A stretch of DNA of 46,381 nucleotides from an uncultured Eisenbergiella sp. (GTDB lineage: Bacteria > Bacillota > Clostridia > Lachnospirales > Lachnospiraceae), in NCBI GenBank assembly GCA_947630215.1, contig CANRGX010000016.1:1-46381 (forward strand). The letters run 5' to 3'. The translations under genes were made by a program, and so were the position numbers. Under the pieces are notes generated by a model that was not told where the DNA came from, ran no database searches, and worked only from the letters and a program-made list of their open reading frames with translations. Below are positions 15,353 through 22,685 of this stretch, one piece after another; position 1 is the first letter of the stretch, and every line of letters begins with the position of its first letter.

Positions 15353-17572
15353 CTACTTTACTTTTATATACTTATCTCTGGTTATTGTACTGCCGTCCAA
15401 AGAAGCTGTAATTGGTATTTCAACACTTTCTTTAATCTTGCTCAGTACACCCTGTATGTCATTTACTCTGTCTTCAAACCAATTAGAGCCTTCTCTTACT
15501 ATAACATGGCTACCATCAGTTATCTCATATGATAATTCCAGTTTTTGTTCTTCTTTAAGGTTATAGGTTCCTGCCTCCACCGCTTCCCCGTCAATCTTGT
15601 ATGTAACCTTACCATAAGCATCTGTGGCATCGAGAGTGATGCTATACAATTTCTTTACGGGATGCTCCCTTAATACCGTTGAAATGTTGGATATAAATTT
15701 TGAATAGGTCATAGTATCTGTATATATATCCGTCTTTCCACTATCTTTTACATAGTATCCGGTCTTTGCCGATAAAGAAGTCTTTATCTTTCTTGATCCT
15801 TCCATTACATCACCGGCTCTTAAAGTTCGGTTATCAGTTAAATCAGTAGTCTCAACTGAAATGCTTCCGTTGTCTATGCCTGGAGCTGTGAATGCAACAA
15901 CATCAACCTTACTAACAGTAAGATTCACTGTCTTATATACCGTACTGCTATTGGAAATGTAGAGTGATACAGACAGGCTTTCCGGTAATTTCTGAAGATA
16001 TCTGATATCACTTTCCTTTTTCCCGTCTACAGTTTCTTTCTTAATTTCTACCTTAAGTGCTTCCCCATCAAGCAGCGCGCCGTTTGAAGCTGTAAGTGTC
16101 AAATCATTCTTTGTTCCAACCTCTTCACTAAATACTTCTTTTTTCTTCCCCAGTTTAAGAGAGGATACCTTTCCATCCACAGAATTGATTTCAAACTCTG
16201 TATATGTCCCTACAGACTTATCAAGAGTCAATGTCACCACCGGTTTATACTGCTGCTCAGTAAATATATCATTTACATCTCTTCCATCAACATTCACCTT
16301 CTGAACATCCTTAGCAACGACTTTATATACCGTGTCATCTTCTGCATCACAAGACCAGCCGTTCTTAGGCTGAAATTTCATTACTATTTCAGAGCCAATA
16401 AACGCCTCTACGCTATCGCCTGTCAGTGTTTTTTCATCAAGCGAATATATAATATTACCGCCTTTTTCAGGCTGCGGAAGTGTAACTTTTACTTTTTCTT
16501 TCTTGCATACAAGATTGGAAATCACATCAGCAACATCACCAACCTCAACTTCACCTTCCATATCTCCCGGAACCCAATATCCACTATCTACGCGCGTAAT
16601 CTTATATGAAATCTTGTTTCCATCAGGGATAAATGTTGGGCTGTCTATGACTACGCCCTGATATTTATACTCAATGTCAGCATGTTCCACCTTGTACTTA
16701 TCAGGATCAAACTCTCGATCTCCACTATTTTTGTGAAGCTCTACTGAAAAGCTTGTGATATTCTGATCTGATGCAAATTCCTCGAAACTTACAATTCCAT
16801 CAACTTCATTATTATATAGGCATATTGGGTCAGAACTAACAAACACGTATGAATTGGGATCATACATATAGGTAACCGTATAAGGCGCCACCGGACTTAC
16901 ACTTGTAGAATTACCAGTTGTTTTTTCTCCATTAATATCCCATGTCCCTGCAAGTGATTTTTCAACACCATTATTATCTTTATAGAAATCATTAAGGGTT
17001 ATATTTTGGGCAGTATATTCTCCGAGCGGGATAATAGCAATTTCTTTTCCGTTAAAGTTCGTAGGAATCTGAAATACAAGCCCATCTTCAAAAGGTGCTG
17101 TTTCGAGTTCCTTTTTCTTTTTTCCGTTCTCGTCATACTCCCAAACTTCAAATCTGCTAAATTTATACGCATCTGTGTTGGGATTATCGACCTCCTGTAT
17201 ATTTGCATATATGCAATCATTAACATGTAAATAAGCTCCACCGGGATTAAGCAGACCTGTCATTGCCGGATCATCAAAATACTGCACAGAAATATAGCTG
17301 TTGACAGCAAACGTGACATGTACCGCATCCGAATCCTCTAAAACACTATAATCCACTTCATCGGAATAGAAGAAGCCTTCTTTATTAATCTCCTCTTCCT
17401 GCGTTATTTCTTCATATCTTGCATAGCTCTCATCTGCCTTAATAGCAGACTCCTTTATCACTGAATCTTCAATGTATGAATTAAGACACCTGCTGATAAC
17501 GCCCTCTTTCTGACCGCATCCCACAAGTACTACCATACATAATCCAATTAATAGAGCCATTCGCTTTTTCAT
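15353..17572 (-). CDS. Large beta-rich surface lipoprotein
   Basis: 739 residues. The N-terminal signal (MKKRMALLIGLCMVVLVGC) ends in the lipobox LVGC, so Cys19 should be lipid-modified. The rest is Asp/Lys/Ser-rich with many short predicted strands. Segments such as GKVTYKIDGEAVEAGTYNL and GGNIIYSLDEKTLTGD recall bacterial surface beta modules in which a strand pair flanks an x-G-x-I/V-x-Y motif. I recognise no catalytic motif. It is the first gene of an operon with two membrane-anchored DUF4230-like proteins; together they may make a cell-surface complex. It is AT-rich compared with its surroundings. GGAGG lies about ten bases before the start. Confidence 0.75.
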   Translation of the reverse strand: MKKRMALLIGLCMVVLVGCGQKEGVISRCLNSYIEDSVIKESAIKADESYARYEEITQEEEINKEGFFYSDEVDYSVLEDSDAVHVTFAVNSYISVQYFDDPAMTGLLNPGGAYLHVNDCIYANIQEVDNPNTDAYKFSRFEVWEYDENGKKKKELETAPFEDGLVFQIPTNFNGKEIAIIPLGEYTAQNITLNDFYKDNNGVEKSLAGTWDINGEKTTGNSTSVSPVAPYTVTYMYDPNSYVFVSSDPICLYNNEVDGIVSFEEFASDQNITSFSVELHKNSGDREFDPDKYKVEHADIEYKYQGVVIDSPTFIPDGNKISYKITRVDSGYWVPGDMEGEVEVGDVADVISNLVCKKEKVKVTLPQPEKGGNIIYSLDEKTLTGDSVEAFIGSEIVMKFQPKNGWSCDAEDDTVYKVVAKDVQKVNVDGRDVNDIFTEQQYKPVVTLTLDKSVGTYTEFEINSVDGKVSSLKLGKKKEVFSEEVGTKNDLTLTASNGALLDGEALKVEIKKETVDGKKESDIRYLQKLPESLSVSLYISNSSTVYKTVNLTVSKVDVVAFTAPGIDNGSISVETTDLTDNRTLRAGDVMEGSRKIKTSLSAKTGYYVKDSGKTDIYTDTMTYSKFISNISTVLREHPVKKLYSITLDATDAYGKVTYKIDGEAVEAGTYNLKEEQKLELSYEITDGSHVIVREGSNWFEDRVNDIQGVLSKIKESVEIPITASLDGSTITRDKYIKVK

Positions 17573-17706
17573 ATCATCTGAACCTCCGCTATATCCCTTG
17601 CTGATTCTTTCTTGATTTCAATCATCAAAATTCTTATTCTTTATGTACCTTTCGGATTTCATTCTATGATCATCAGGTTTTATTGAGTATGGCACTCTTA
17701 TTTTAA

Positions 17707-17735
17707 ATTATAATCCCTTATCGGAACAATAGCAA
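17707..17735 (-). promoter_or_regulatory. Promoter of the lipoprotein/DUF4230 operon
   Basis: TTGCTA (17730-17735), 17-base spacer, perfect TATAAT (17707-17712), reading towards the lipoprotein gene. Confidence 0.7.
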
Positions 17736-17849
17736 TCAATAGTACTTTATCATTTCTGTTTTTGTTTTATCCCCATCAGCTATCCGCCTTTTCCTCCTGC
17801 ACATTTTCAATCAGACTTTATAATTGACCGTTTTTTCATATATTTCCTG

Positions 17850-17878
17850 TTGTAAAAACAAGATGTCAGACATATAAT
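17850..17878 (+). promoter_or_regulatory. Promoter of the AbrB-like gene
   Basis: TTGTAA (17850-17855), 17-base spacer, perfect TATAAT (17873-17878). Confidence 0.75.
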
Positions 17879-17911
17879 AAAAGTAGGAATTTCCTATTTC
17901 CCTACTTTTTT
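17879..17911 (+). terminator. Terminator-like hairpin in the AbrB leader
   Basis: AAAAGTAGG (17879-17887) pairs perfectly with CCTACTTTT (17901-17909) and is followed by more T. It starts at the expected transcription start, before the SD GAGGAGG. It may be an attenuator, or as DNA an inverted-repeat operator for the AbrB-like protein. Confidence 0.5.
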
Positions 17912-17930
17912 ATACGAGGAGGATTTTATT

Positions 17931-18206
17931 ATGTCTGAAAACATATTGGTAAACGATGCGAGAGTGATGTCGAAAGGACAAGTGACCATTCCCAAAAATA
18001 TCCGCATGGCTCTTGGTGTTTCTACAGGCGACCGCGTAACTTTTATCGTAGAAAACGGTTCCGTCCGCATAATCAATTCCGCCATCTACGCCATACAGAA
18101 GTTTCAGGAACAAATGAAAGGCCAGGCAGCTTTGGCCGGCTTTACATCAGAAGAAGATATCGCGGACTGGATTACCAACTCACGGCGAGAGGAAAATGCT
18201 GAATGA
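17931..18206 (+). CDS. AbrB/MazE/SpoVT-type DNA-binding antitoxin, orphan
   Basis: 91 residues. The N-terminal half is a swapped-hairpin AbrB domain (VMSKGQVTIPKNIRMALGVS, then GDRVTFIVENGSVRIIN) and the C-terminal half (AIYAIQKFQEQMKG to WITNSRREE) is the toxin-binding tail seen in type II antitoxins of this family. Such antitoxins bind an adjacent toxin, often a PIN-domain RNase, and repress their own promoter; an inverted repeat at 17879-17909 is a candidate operator. The stop overlaps an ATG (ATGA), as in intact toxin-antitoxin pairs, but the frame that follows ends after 11 residues, so the toxin has been lost. SD is GAGGAGG. Confidence 0.88.
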   Translation: MSENILVNDARVMSKGQVTIPKNIRMALGVSTGDRVTFIVENGSVRIINSAIYAIQKFQEQMKGQAALAGFTSEEDIADWITNSRREENAE

Positions 18207-18238
18207 AAATCATGAATAATTGTTCCACGAATCATTAG
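18203..18238 (+). pseudogene. Vestige of a toxin gene after the AbrB antitoxin
   Basis: An 11-residue frame begins at the ATGA overlap and starts MKIMNN, similar to the start of many PIN-domain toxins (MK-hydrophobic-MxDTN), then stops at TAG. No PIN domain is found in any frame downstream. The coupling geometry is seen; that this is a decayed PIN toxin is inference. Confidence 0.35.
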
Positions 18239-18290
18239 CGTTTCTGATTTTCTCAATATGAAATGACAAATTTATAGAATGCACTTCGTC

Positions 18291-18512
18291 CTATCCCGTC
18301 CCATCAGACATATTCCGGGGCGATGCACCAACTTGTGCGGGCGCGATGCCTTTCAGCAAAAAAGACAGATACTCTGCGATACCGTCATCATCGTTACTTC
18401 CAATGACAAGATCCGCCTGTTTCTTCACCTCGCTGACCGCGTTTCCCATAGCGATTCCCTGAAGCCTGCATTTTCCCATCTGACGTCCTCCAGAAAATAC
18501 GATATTGGGCAC
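18291..18512 (-). pseudogene. C-terminal remnant of a Cof-type HAD phosphatase
   Basis: The 73-residue frame contains GIAMGNAVSEVKKQADLVIG and SNDDDGIAEYL. This is the motif-IV region and C-terminus of Cof/HAD-IIB sugar phosphatases (usual length about 270 residues). The core nucleophile DLDGT, the cap and motif III are missing, and no upstream remainder is visible. The fragment lies at the right edge of the AT-rich block and probably marks a deletion or insertion boundary. Confidence 0.7.
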
Positions 18513-18520
18513 ACTTCATT

Positions 18521-18634
18521 TTATTGGTTCCATTCGTATTCCATATCCTCTAAATCCGGTTGGGAACATGCACACAGCATGGAAACAGCTAAGATAACGA
18601 TGCCAAATAAAGAGACAATCCTGTTCCTGATCAC
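18521..18634 (-). CDS. Small lipoprotein, 37 residues
   Basis: The GTG at 18634 is preceded by AAGGAGGTG at seven bases, one of the best ribosome sites in the window. The product begins VIRNRIVSLFGIVILAVSML and continues CACSQ, a lipoprotein signal with its lipid-modified Cys (probably Cys23) near residues 21-23. It ends with an acidic tail of about 14 residues (PDLEDMEYEWNQ). A promoter with TATGAT lies 47 bases upstream. The mature peptide would be about 15 residues on a lipid anchor. Function unknown; it might be the residue of a longer lipoprotein, but the start signals and promoter are intact. Confidence 0.55.
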   Translation of the reverse strand: MIRNRIVSLFGIVILAVSMLCACSQPDLEDMEYEWNQ

Positions 18635-18647
18635 TTTATCCACCTCC

Positions 18648-18709
18648 TTGACAAAAAGCCCTGCCTCTGTGTATGATCTCATCATATCAACCGGCCCGCA
18701 ATTCGGCAA
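18648..18709. promoter_or_regulatory. Symmetrical bidirectional promoter
   Basis: Plus strand: TTGACA (18648-18653), 18-base spacer, TATGAT (18672-18677), towards the DUF3237 gene. Minus strand: TTGCCG (18704-18709), 17-base spacer, TATGAT (18681-18686), towards the small lipoprotein. The two -10 boxes form a perfect inverted repeat with a 3-base centre, so polymerase can open the same DNA for either direction but not for both at once. Confidence 0.65.
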
Positions 18710-18763
18710 GAAAAAACGGCGTTGTAGGAGAAATTTCAAATATTTTGGCTGGAGAAGGAAAAT

Positions 18764-19165
18764 ATGCAGGAAATTCTGAGAGTGAACGTATCGCTGGACG
18801 ATTTTATGGAAGTAAACGGAGCCGGGCATTCCGTCTGCATGGCCGTATTCTCCGGCACGGCAGACGGCCCCTATTTTCAGGGCAGGATCCTGCCCCACGG
18901 AGTAGACACGCAGCTGCGCGCGGACGGGAAGCCCATGACGCTGTCCGCCCGCTATATTCTGGAGGGCACGGACGATCAGGGAAAGCCCTGCCGCATTTTC
19001 ATCGAAAACAACGGCACGGGAACTTCCGATCCTGTGATCCACACCCGTCCTTTCCTTGTTACGGACAGTACCTCGCTGGCCTGGTTGGAGAGTGTCGATC
19101 TGCATAGCACGGTTGAGGGCACGGCGGATGGTGTTGTCATTCATATCCTGGCGGACGTCGCTTAA
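18764..19165 (+). CDS. DUF3237 family protein
   Basis: 133 residues, normal family length. Characteristic parts are GPYFQGRILPHGVDTQLRAD, the following MTLSARYILEGTD, and the strand pattern IFIENNGTG, consistent with the small beta-barrel of DUF3237. No signal peptide, so cytoplasmic. Biochemical role is not established for the family as far as I know. The start has GGAGAAGG seven bases ahead. It is monocistronic and convergent with the ABC-F gene, with no clear terminator in the 48-base gap. Confidence 0.85.
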   Translation: MQEILRVNVSLDDFMEVNGAGHSVCMAVFSGTADGPYFQGRILPHGVDTQLRADGKPMTLSARYILEGTDDQGKPCRIFIENNGTGTSDPVIHTRPFLVTDSTSLAWLESVDLHSTVEGTADGVVIHILADVA

Positions 19166-19213
19166 AACTTATTTTGTCTGCCCGTTTTCAATGCAAATAA
19201 TGTCTTATCTATT

Positions 19214-20737
19214 TTAAAACACCACCGTCTTTGTGGCAATCTGCTGGCGAAAGCGTACATCGTGCTCGACAAACAGCATGGTCGGCCGACAGGAAAGCAG
19301 CAGCTTCTCGATCTGCATCCGGGAGAAAACGTCGATATAGTTCAGCGGTTCGTCCCAGATGTATAGATGGGCAGGCGCAAGAAGGCTGGCCGCGATCAGC
19401 ACCTTCTTCTTCTGCCCCTCTGAAAAATCCTCCATATTCTTTAAAAACTGCGTCCGTTCCAGATCGAGTTGTCTCAAAATTGCGCAAAACAGGCTCTCCT
19501 CCAGGCCGCGCGCCTGGCAAAAGGCCCGAATACTGCCCTTCAGAAAAGAAGTGTCCTGATCGATATAAGAAATCACCAGCCCGGCCGCCGTCTCGCAGAC
19601 GCCGGATTCCGTCACCAAAGGCCCTGTACCCAGGCCCGCCTTTTTCAAAATCTGCTTGATCAATGTGGTTTTTCCGCACCCGTTTCCCCCGTGCAGCGCC
19701 ACCCTCTCCCCCTGCATCAGATCGAAGGTCAGATTGGAAAATGCCGGACAGTCCGCTCCCTCATAGGTGACGGTGTACGCACGGACATGAATCAGCCGTT
19801 CCCTGTGGTGACGCAGGGGCATGAGTTTCAGATCCACCGGTTCTTCCAGATCGGCAAGCAGCCCCTCCTTTTCTTCGATCTCCCTCTCGATCCGCTTTTG
19901 CATCTGCGATACCCTGCTCTGCATTTTCTTCGTCTTCGCCCCGATATAGGCGCGGGTATCTTTGGAACGGTCGTTCTCTTTCACAGGATCAAATCCGATT
20001 TTTGTCCGTTCGCTCCGTTCCGCCCACTGTGCCGCTTGCGCCGCCGATTGCTTCAGTTTTCCAATCTCTTTGATACGCTTTTCCTGCTCCGCCCGCGCAA
20101 ACTGATCCCTGCGCTGCTTATTCTCCCACCAGACGGAAAAATTGCCGTTTTGCACGTCGATGCTTTTCCGGTTCAACACCAGCACATGATCCGTGCAGGC
20201 ATCCAGCAGATCCCGGTCGTGGGACACCAGAAGAAACCCCTTTTTCGACGCCAGATACGCCTTTACGTTCTCCCTGGACGCCTGGTCCAGATGATTGGTC
20301 GGCTCATCGATCAACAGAAAATCATTCTCGCCGGAAAACAGAACCGCCAGCATGACCTTCGTGCGTTCCCCCGGGCTTAGCGTTTCAAACGGGCGGTATA
20401 AAACCTCCTCGCCCTCCCGAAGCTGTCCCATCTCCATAAGGACGCGCCACGGTTCGCATCCGGTTTTCCACGCTTCCAGAAGCTCTACGGCCGGAAGCGC
20501 CATCTGCTCTTGCGTAACCGGATAGGGAAAATAGTCAAACGCGGTAGAGGTGATAATGCTGCCGCTGTACTCATACTTTCCCAACAACAGATTTAAAAAC
20601 GTGGTCTTTCCCTTCCCGTTGCGCCCCAAAAAACCGATCCTCCAATTTGTGTCAATGGAAAAAGAAAGATCCTCAAAAATATTGTCAAAACCGCCCTCAT
20701 AGGCAAACGTCAAATGATCCACAAGTATTTGTGCCAA
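19214..20737 (-). CDS. ABC-F ribosomal protection protein, Lsa type
   Basis: 507 residues with two ATPase domains and no membrane segment. First domain: GRNGKGKTT, LSPGERTK, FLLIDEPTNHLD. Interdomain linker of about 80 charged residues (VWWENKQRRDQ onward), the part that reaches the peptidyl-transferase centre. Second domain: GGNGCGKTT, FSEGQKKK, then IWDEPLNYIDVFSRMQIEKL, a hallmark of Lsa-like proteins. Such proteins dislodge lincosamides, pleuromutilins and streptogramin A from the ribosome. I start at the TTG at 20737 (LAQILVDHLTF), which has AAGGGAGAG six bases ahead and gives the usual length; a longer ATG-started frame would run through the attenuator. Leader peptide and attenuator upstream suggest drug-induced expression. 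The resistance spectrum cannot be inferred. Confidence 0.9.
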   Translation of the reverse strand: MAQILVDHLTFAYEGGFDNIFEDLSFSIDTNWRIGFLGRNGKGKTTFLNLLLGKYEYSGSIITSTAFDYFPYPVTQEQMALPAVELLEAWKTGCEPWRVLMEMGQLREGEEVLYRPFETLSPGERTKVMLAVLFSGENDFLLIDEPTNHLDQASRENVKAYLASKKGFLLVSHDRDLLDACTDHVLVLNRKSIDVQNGNFSVWWENKQRRDQFARAEQEKRIKEIGKLKQSAAQAAQWAERSERTKIGFDPVKENDRSKDTRAYIGAKTKKMQSRVSQMQKRIEREIEEKEGLLADLEEPVDLKLMPLRHHRERLIHVRAYTVTYEGADCPAFSNLTFDLMQGERVALHGGNGCGKTTLIKQILKKAGLGTGPLVTESGVCETAAGLVISYIDQDTSFLKGSIRAFCQARGLEESLFCAILRQLDLERTQFLKNMEDFSEGQKKKVLIAASLLAPAHLYIWDEPLNYIDVFSRMQIEKLLLSCRPTMLFVEHDVRFRQQIATKTVVF

Positions 20738-20762
20738 TGTTCTCTCCCTTCTGCAGTTCCAT

Positions 20763-20794
20763 AAAAAAAAGAACCGTCCGTCGCCAAACAGTTC
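20763..20794 (-). terminator. Attenuator in the leader of the ABC-F gene
   Basis: GAACTG (20789-20794) pairs with CGGTTC (20771-20776) on the minus strand, followed by eight T, only 26 bases before the TTG start. Its place between a short leader frame and the gene is that of an antibiotic-responsive attenuator. A further hairpin (CACAGG/CCTGTG, 20813-20829) overlaps the end of the leader frame. Confidence 0.7.
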
Positions 20795-20803
20795 CATTAC
20801 GCG

Positions 20804-20872
20804 TCATAACCGCACAGGGAGCGCCTGTGTTTTTCTTTTTTGATACGAAAAAGAGAGCGGCCATGAGGACAT
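20804..20872 (-). CDS. Candidate 22-residue leader peptide of the ABC-F gene
   Basis: An ATG with GGTGG at five bases starts a 22-residue frame beginning MSSWPLSFSY and ending ALPVRL. It stops 10 bases before the attenuator. The CACAGG/CCTGTG hairpin lies within its last codons, so a ribosome stalled on the frame would change folding downstream. Ribosome-mediated attenuation is known for several ABC-F resistance genes; for this one it is inference. Confidence 0.5.
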   Translation of the reverse strand: MSSWPLSFSYQKRKTQALPVRL

Positions 20873-20943
20873 AATCCACCTTTGGCAACATGAAAGCAAC
20901 CTATCTTCATGCAGACAAAAGCAAATTATTTCCTCATTTTTCC

Positions 20944-21082
20944 CTCCATCCCGGAGCGTTTACGCGACGGGGCGGCGATGAGAAACTCGCGAATGCGATT
21001 TCTCATCTGCCATCAAGGCAATTTGTGACGCTCCGGCACAAATTGCCGATTGAAAAATGAGCTATCAAGCTCATTTTTCAAT
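20944..21082 (+). repeat. Dispersed structured repeat, copy A
   Basis: 139 bases, nearly identical to 46163-46298. On the plus strand: CCGGAGCGT, hairpin GATGAGAAA/TTTCTCATC (with inner TCGC/GCGA), hairpin GGCAATTTGTG/CACAAATTGCC whose 9-base loop ACGCTCCGG is exactly complementary to the first segment (possible pseudoknot), then a perfect 15-bp hairpin with arm ATTGAAAAATGAGCT. It lies between the AraC-like gene and the ABC-F leader. No terminal inverted repeats or target duplication are seen. Confidence 0.85.
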
Positions 21083-21147
21083 TTTTCCCTCCCTCTCCGT
21101 TCCTGCCGAAATTATAACACAGAACAAAACGGCCTGTCAATTCTCAT

Positions 21148-21753
21148 TCATGACATACCGGGGTACCCGAACCGGTTTTTTGCGCTATCCAGGGCTTCCT
21201 GAAGCCCGGTAAACAGTTCGCTGCAGCGCGCGATCTTTTCCCCCGCATATTCCTCCTTTTCGCTTGCGGTGAGCAGCACGAACTCATCGCCGCCGATGCG
21301 AAACACAATATCTTCCTTTCCTGCGGCATCTTCCATCCGCCGCATGGCTTCGAGAATTCTTCGATGATTCATATACGCATCTCCTGACTCCAAAGGCGTA
21401 TTCAGCCTTGGAAAAAGCTCCCATGTCCGGGTTTTCAGCCGGTATTCGGAAGGCGAACAGTTCCAGATCTGCCGGGACGCCCGTGTGAACGCCTCATGGC
21501 TGGAATAACCGAACCGCAGCGCCACATCCAGAATACCGGATCCGGGACACTCTACCAGAAGCCTCGCCGCTTTTGTCATTCTCCTGCGAATCAGATAGTC
21601 CCGTACGGAAATGTGATTGACAAAGCGGAAAATTTTTTCGAGCGTGGACTTTGAGCAGTAGCAATTTGCGGCGATATCCTCTGTGCGAATCTCCTCCTCC
21701 AGGTGCTGCTCCATATATTCCAGCGCTTTTTCCAAAATTTCCAGATTGTCCAT
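21148..21753 (-). CDS. AraC-type regulator with a shortened GGDEF-like domain
   Basis: 201 residues. Residues 1-105 hold two helix-turn-helix motifs of the AraC/XylS type (IRTEDIAANCYCSKSTLEKI and ILDVALRFGYSSHEAFTRA, then SPSEYR). Residues about 125-190 include RRILEAMRRMEDAAGKEDI and VFRIGGDEFVLLTASEKE, a GGDEF-like segment. As I recall related clostridial regulators, about 40 residues normally lie between the DNA-binding part and this motif and carry the first strands of the domain; here the sequence jumps from MNHRRILEA straight to the last helix before IGGDEF. The domain is therefore probably a ligand-sensing or degenerate module, not an active cyclase. AGGAG lies nine bases before the start. 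Confidence 0.82.
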   Translation of the reverse strand: MDNLEILEKALEYMEQHLEEEIRTEDIAANCYCSKSTLEKIFRFVNHISVRDYLIRRRMTKAARLLVECPGSGILDVALRFGYSSHEAFTRASRQIWNCSPSEYRLKTRTWELFPRLNTPLESGDAYMNHRRILEAMRRMEDAAGKEDIVFRIGGDEFVLLTASEKEEYAGEKIARCSELFTGLQEALDSAKNRFGYPGMS

Positions 21754-21781
21754 CTGCCTGGCTCCTTTTATTTGATACCCG

Positions 21782-21830
21782 ATTGATCAATTGCAGCTTC
21801 AGTATAACAGACTGTGTCCGGAGCGTCTTG
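21782..21830 (-). promoter_or_regulatory. Weak promoter and palindrome upstream of the AraC-like gene
   Basis: TATACT at 21801-21806 is a good -10 box without a convincing -35, as expected for an activator-dependent promoter. ATTGATCAAT (21782-21791) is a perfect palindrome in the 5' UTR and a possible regulator site. Confidence 0.35.
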
Positions 21831-21851
21831 ATATTTTGAGTAAATCTTTCC

Positions 21852-22640
21852 TTACTCGTACTTCCATACCATACAGCCGGCCTTCAGCGGGTCACAGGTA
21901 AAATAATAGTTGTGAAATGGAAAACTCGGCCCGCCCGTGCTCACATAAATGAGATTATCCCGGATCGTCCCGTTGGCAAGCCCGGGCGCAATATCCGCGG
22001 CCGCAACATAATAAGTATGTTCCCCCCATTGTACACACTCAATTCCATCCAGACTCTGCGTAATAACTCTTATATACCACGAATAATTTCTGGCGTCTGT
22101 GTTGACTGTCTGTGCCGCCGTAAGGATGCTGCCCACATTATCCCACCACCACTGCATCACATTTTTGGAATTATCATACAGAACATGCGTCCGGAAATAA
22201 GCGACCTTCTGTTCATGCGGAATACCGGAACCGATCACCCATTCGGATGATTCCGTGCCTGTCTTTTCAATTCCGTTTAAATACTGGAATTTCAAATTTT
22301 CATCATAATTTTGTCCAACCCACCAGGTCAGGGCGTCATTGTCCGGTTTTTTCTCCGCCGCCAGATACACCAGTTTCTGATGCTCCGTGAGTTTATCCCA
22401 GGTCACGATATACCCTTCATTATGAAATCCATACGTTGCCCGGATCAGATCCGGATTTGCAGCGACCTCCTCCATCAGGGGATTCCCCTGCCAAATGTCC
22501 ACCTCACCGTCATTCCCATATTCATCACTGTATTCGTCCGTGGTTTTTATAGGTTCTGCGGCATAAACTCCCATCCGGCTGCCGCCGAGTATACATATGG
22601 CAGACAGTGCCGCCACCGCGGTTCTCCATTTTTTTCCCAT
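21852..22640 (-). CDS. Secreted protein of unknown function
   Basis: 262 residues with a clear signal peptide (MGKKWRTAVAALSAICILGG, cleavage probably after VYA-AEP, near residue 28). The mature part is acidic and Trp/Tyr-rich, with NPDLIRATYGFHNEGYIVTW, a WWVGQNYDENLKF segment and a C-terminal YYFTCDPLKAGCMVWKYE that could hold one disulphide. I recognise no family. It is the last gene of a minus-strand run of exported-protein genes; the gap to the gene upstream is 45 bases, so co-transcription is likely. GAGAGG lies about 11 bases from the start. Confidence 0.65.
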   Translation of the reverse strand: MGKKWRTAVAALSAICILGGSRMGVYAAEPIKTTDEYSDEYGNDGEVDIWQGNPLMEEVAANPDLIRATYGFHNEGYIVTWDKLTEHQKLVYLAAEKKPDNDALTWWVGQNYDENLKFQYLNGIEKTGTESSEWVIGSGIPHEQKVAYFRTHVLYDNSKNVMQWWWDNVGSILTAAQTVNTDARNYSWYIRVITQSLDGIECVQWGEHTYYVAAADIAPGLANGTIRDNLIYVSTGGPSFPFHNYYFTCDPLKAGCMVWKYE

Positions 22641-22685
22641 ATCAGACTATCCTCTCTTTCTTTTTTCTGCTTTCTATAGCACCGA

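Larger units (their letters stand above)
17573..17930. other. Divergent regulatory region, AT-rich
   Basis: This 358-base gap between the lipoprotein operon and the AbrB-like gene holds one promoter in each direction, an untranslated leader of about 130 bases on the lipoprotein side and a hairpin on the AbrB side. No further gene is visible. Confidence 0.6.

Noticed and set aside
20738-20797. ATG-started N-terminal extension of the ABC-F protein
   Set aside because: It would be translated through the attenuator stem and its poly-T; the TTG at 20737 has a good SD and gives the family length.
21818-21826. CCGGAGCGT next to the AraC-like promoter, as a third piece of the structured repeat
   Set aside because: Only nine bases match and none of the hairpins follows; probably chance in GC-rich DNA.
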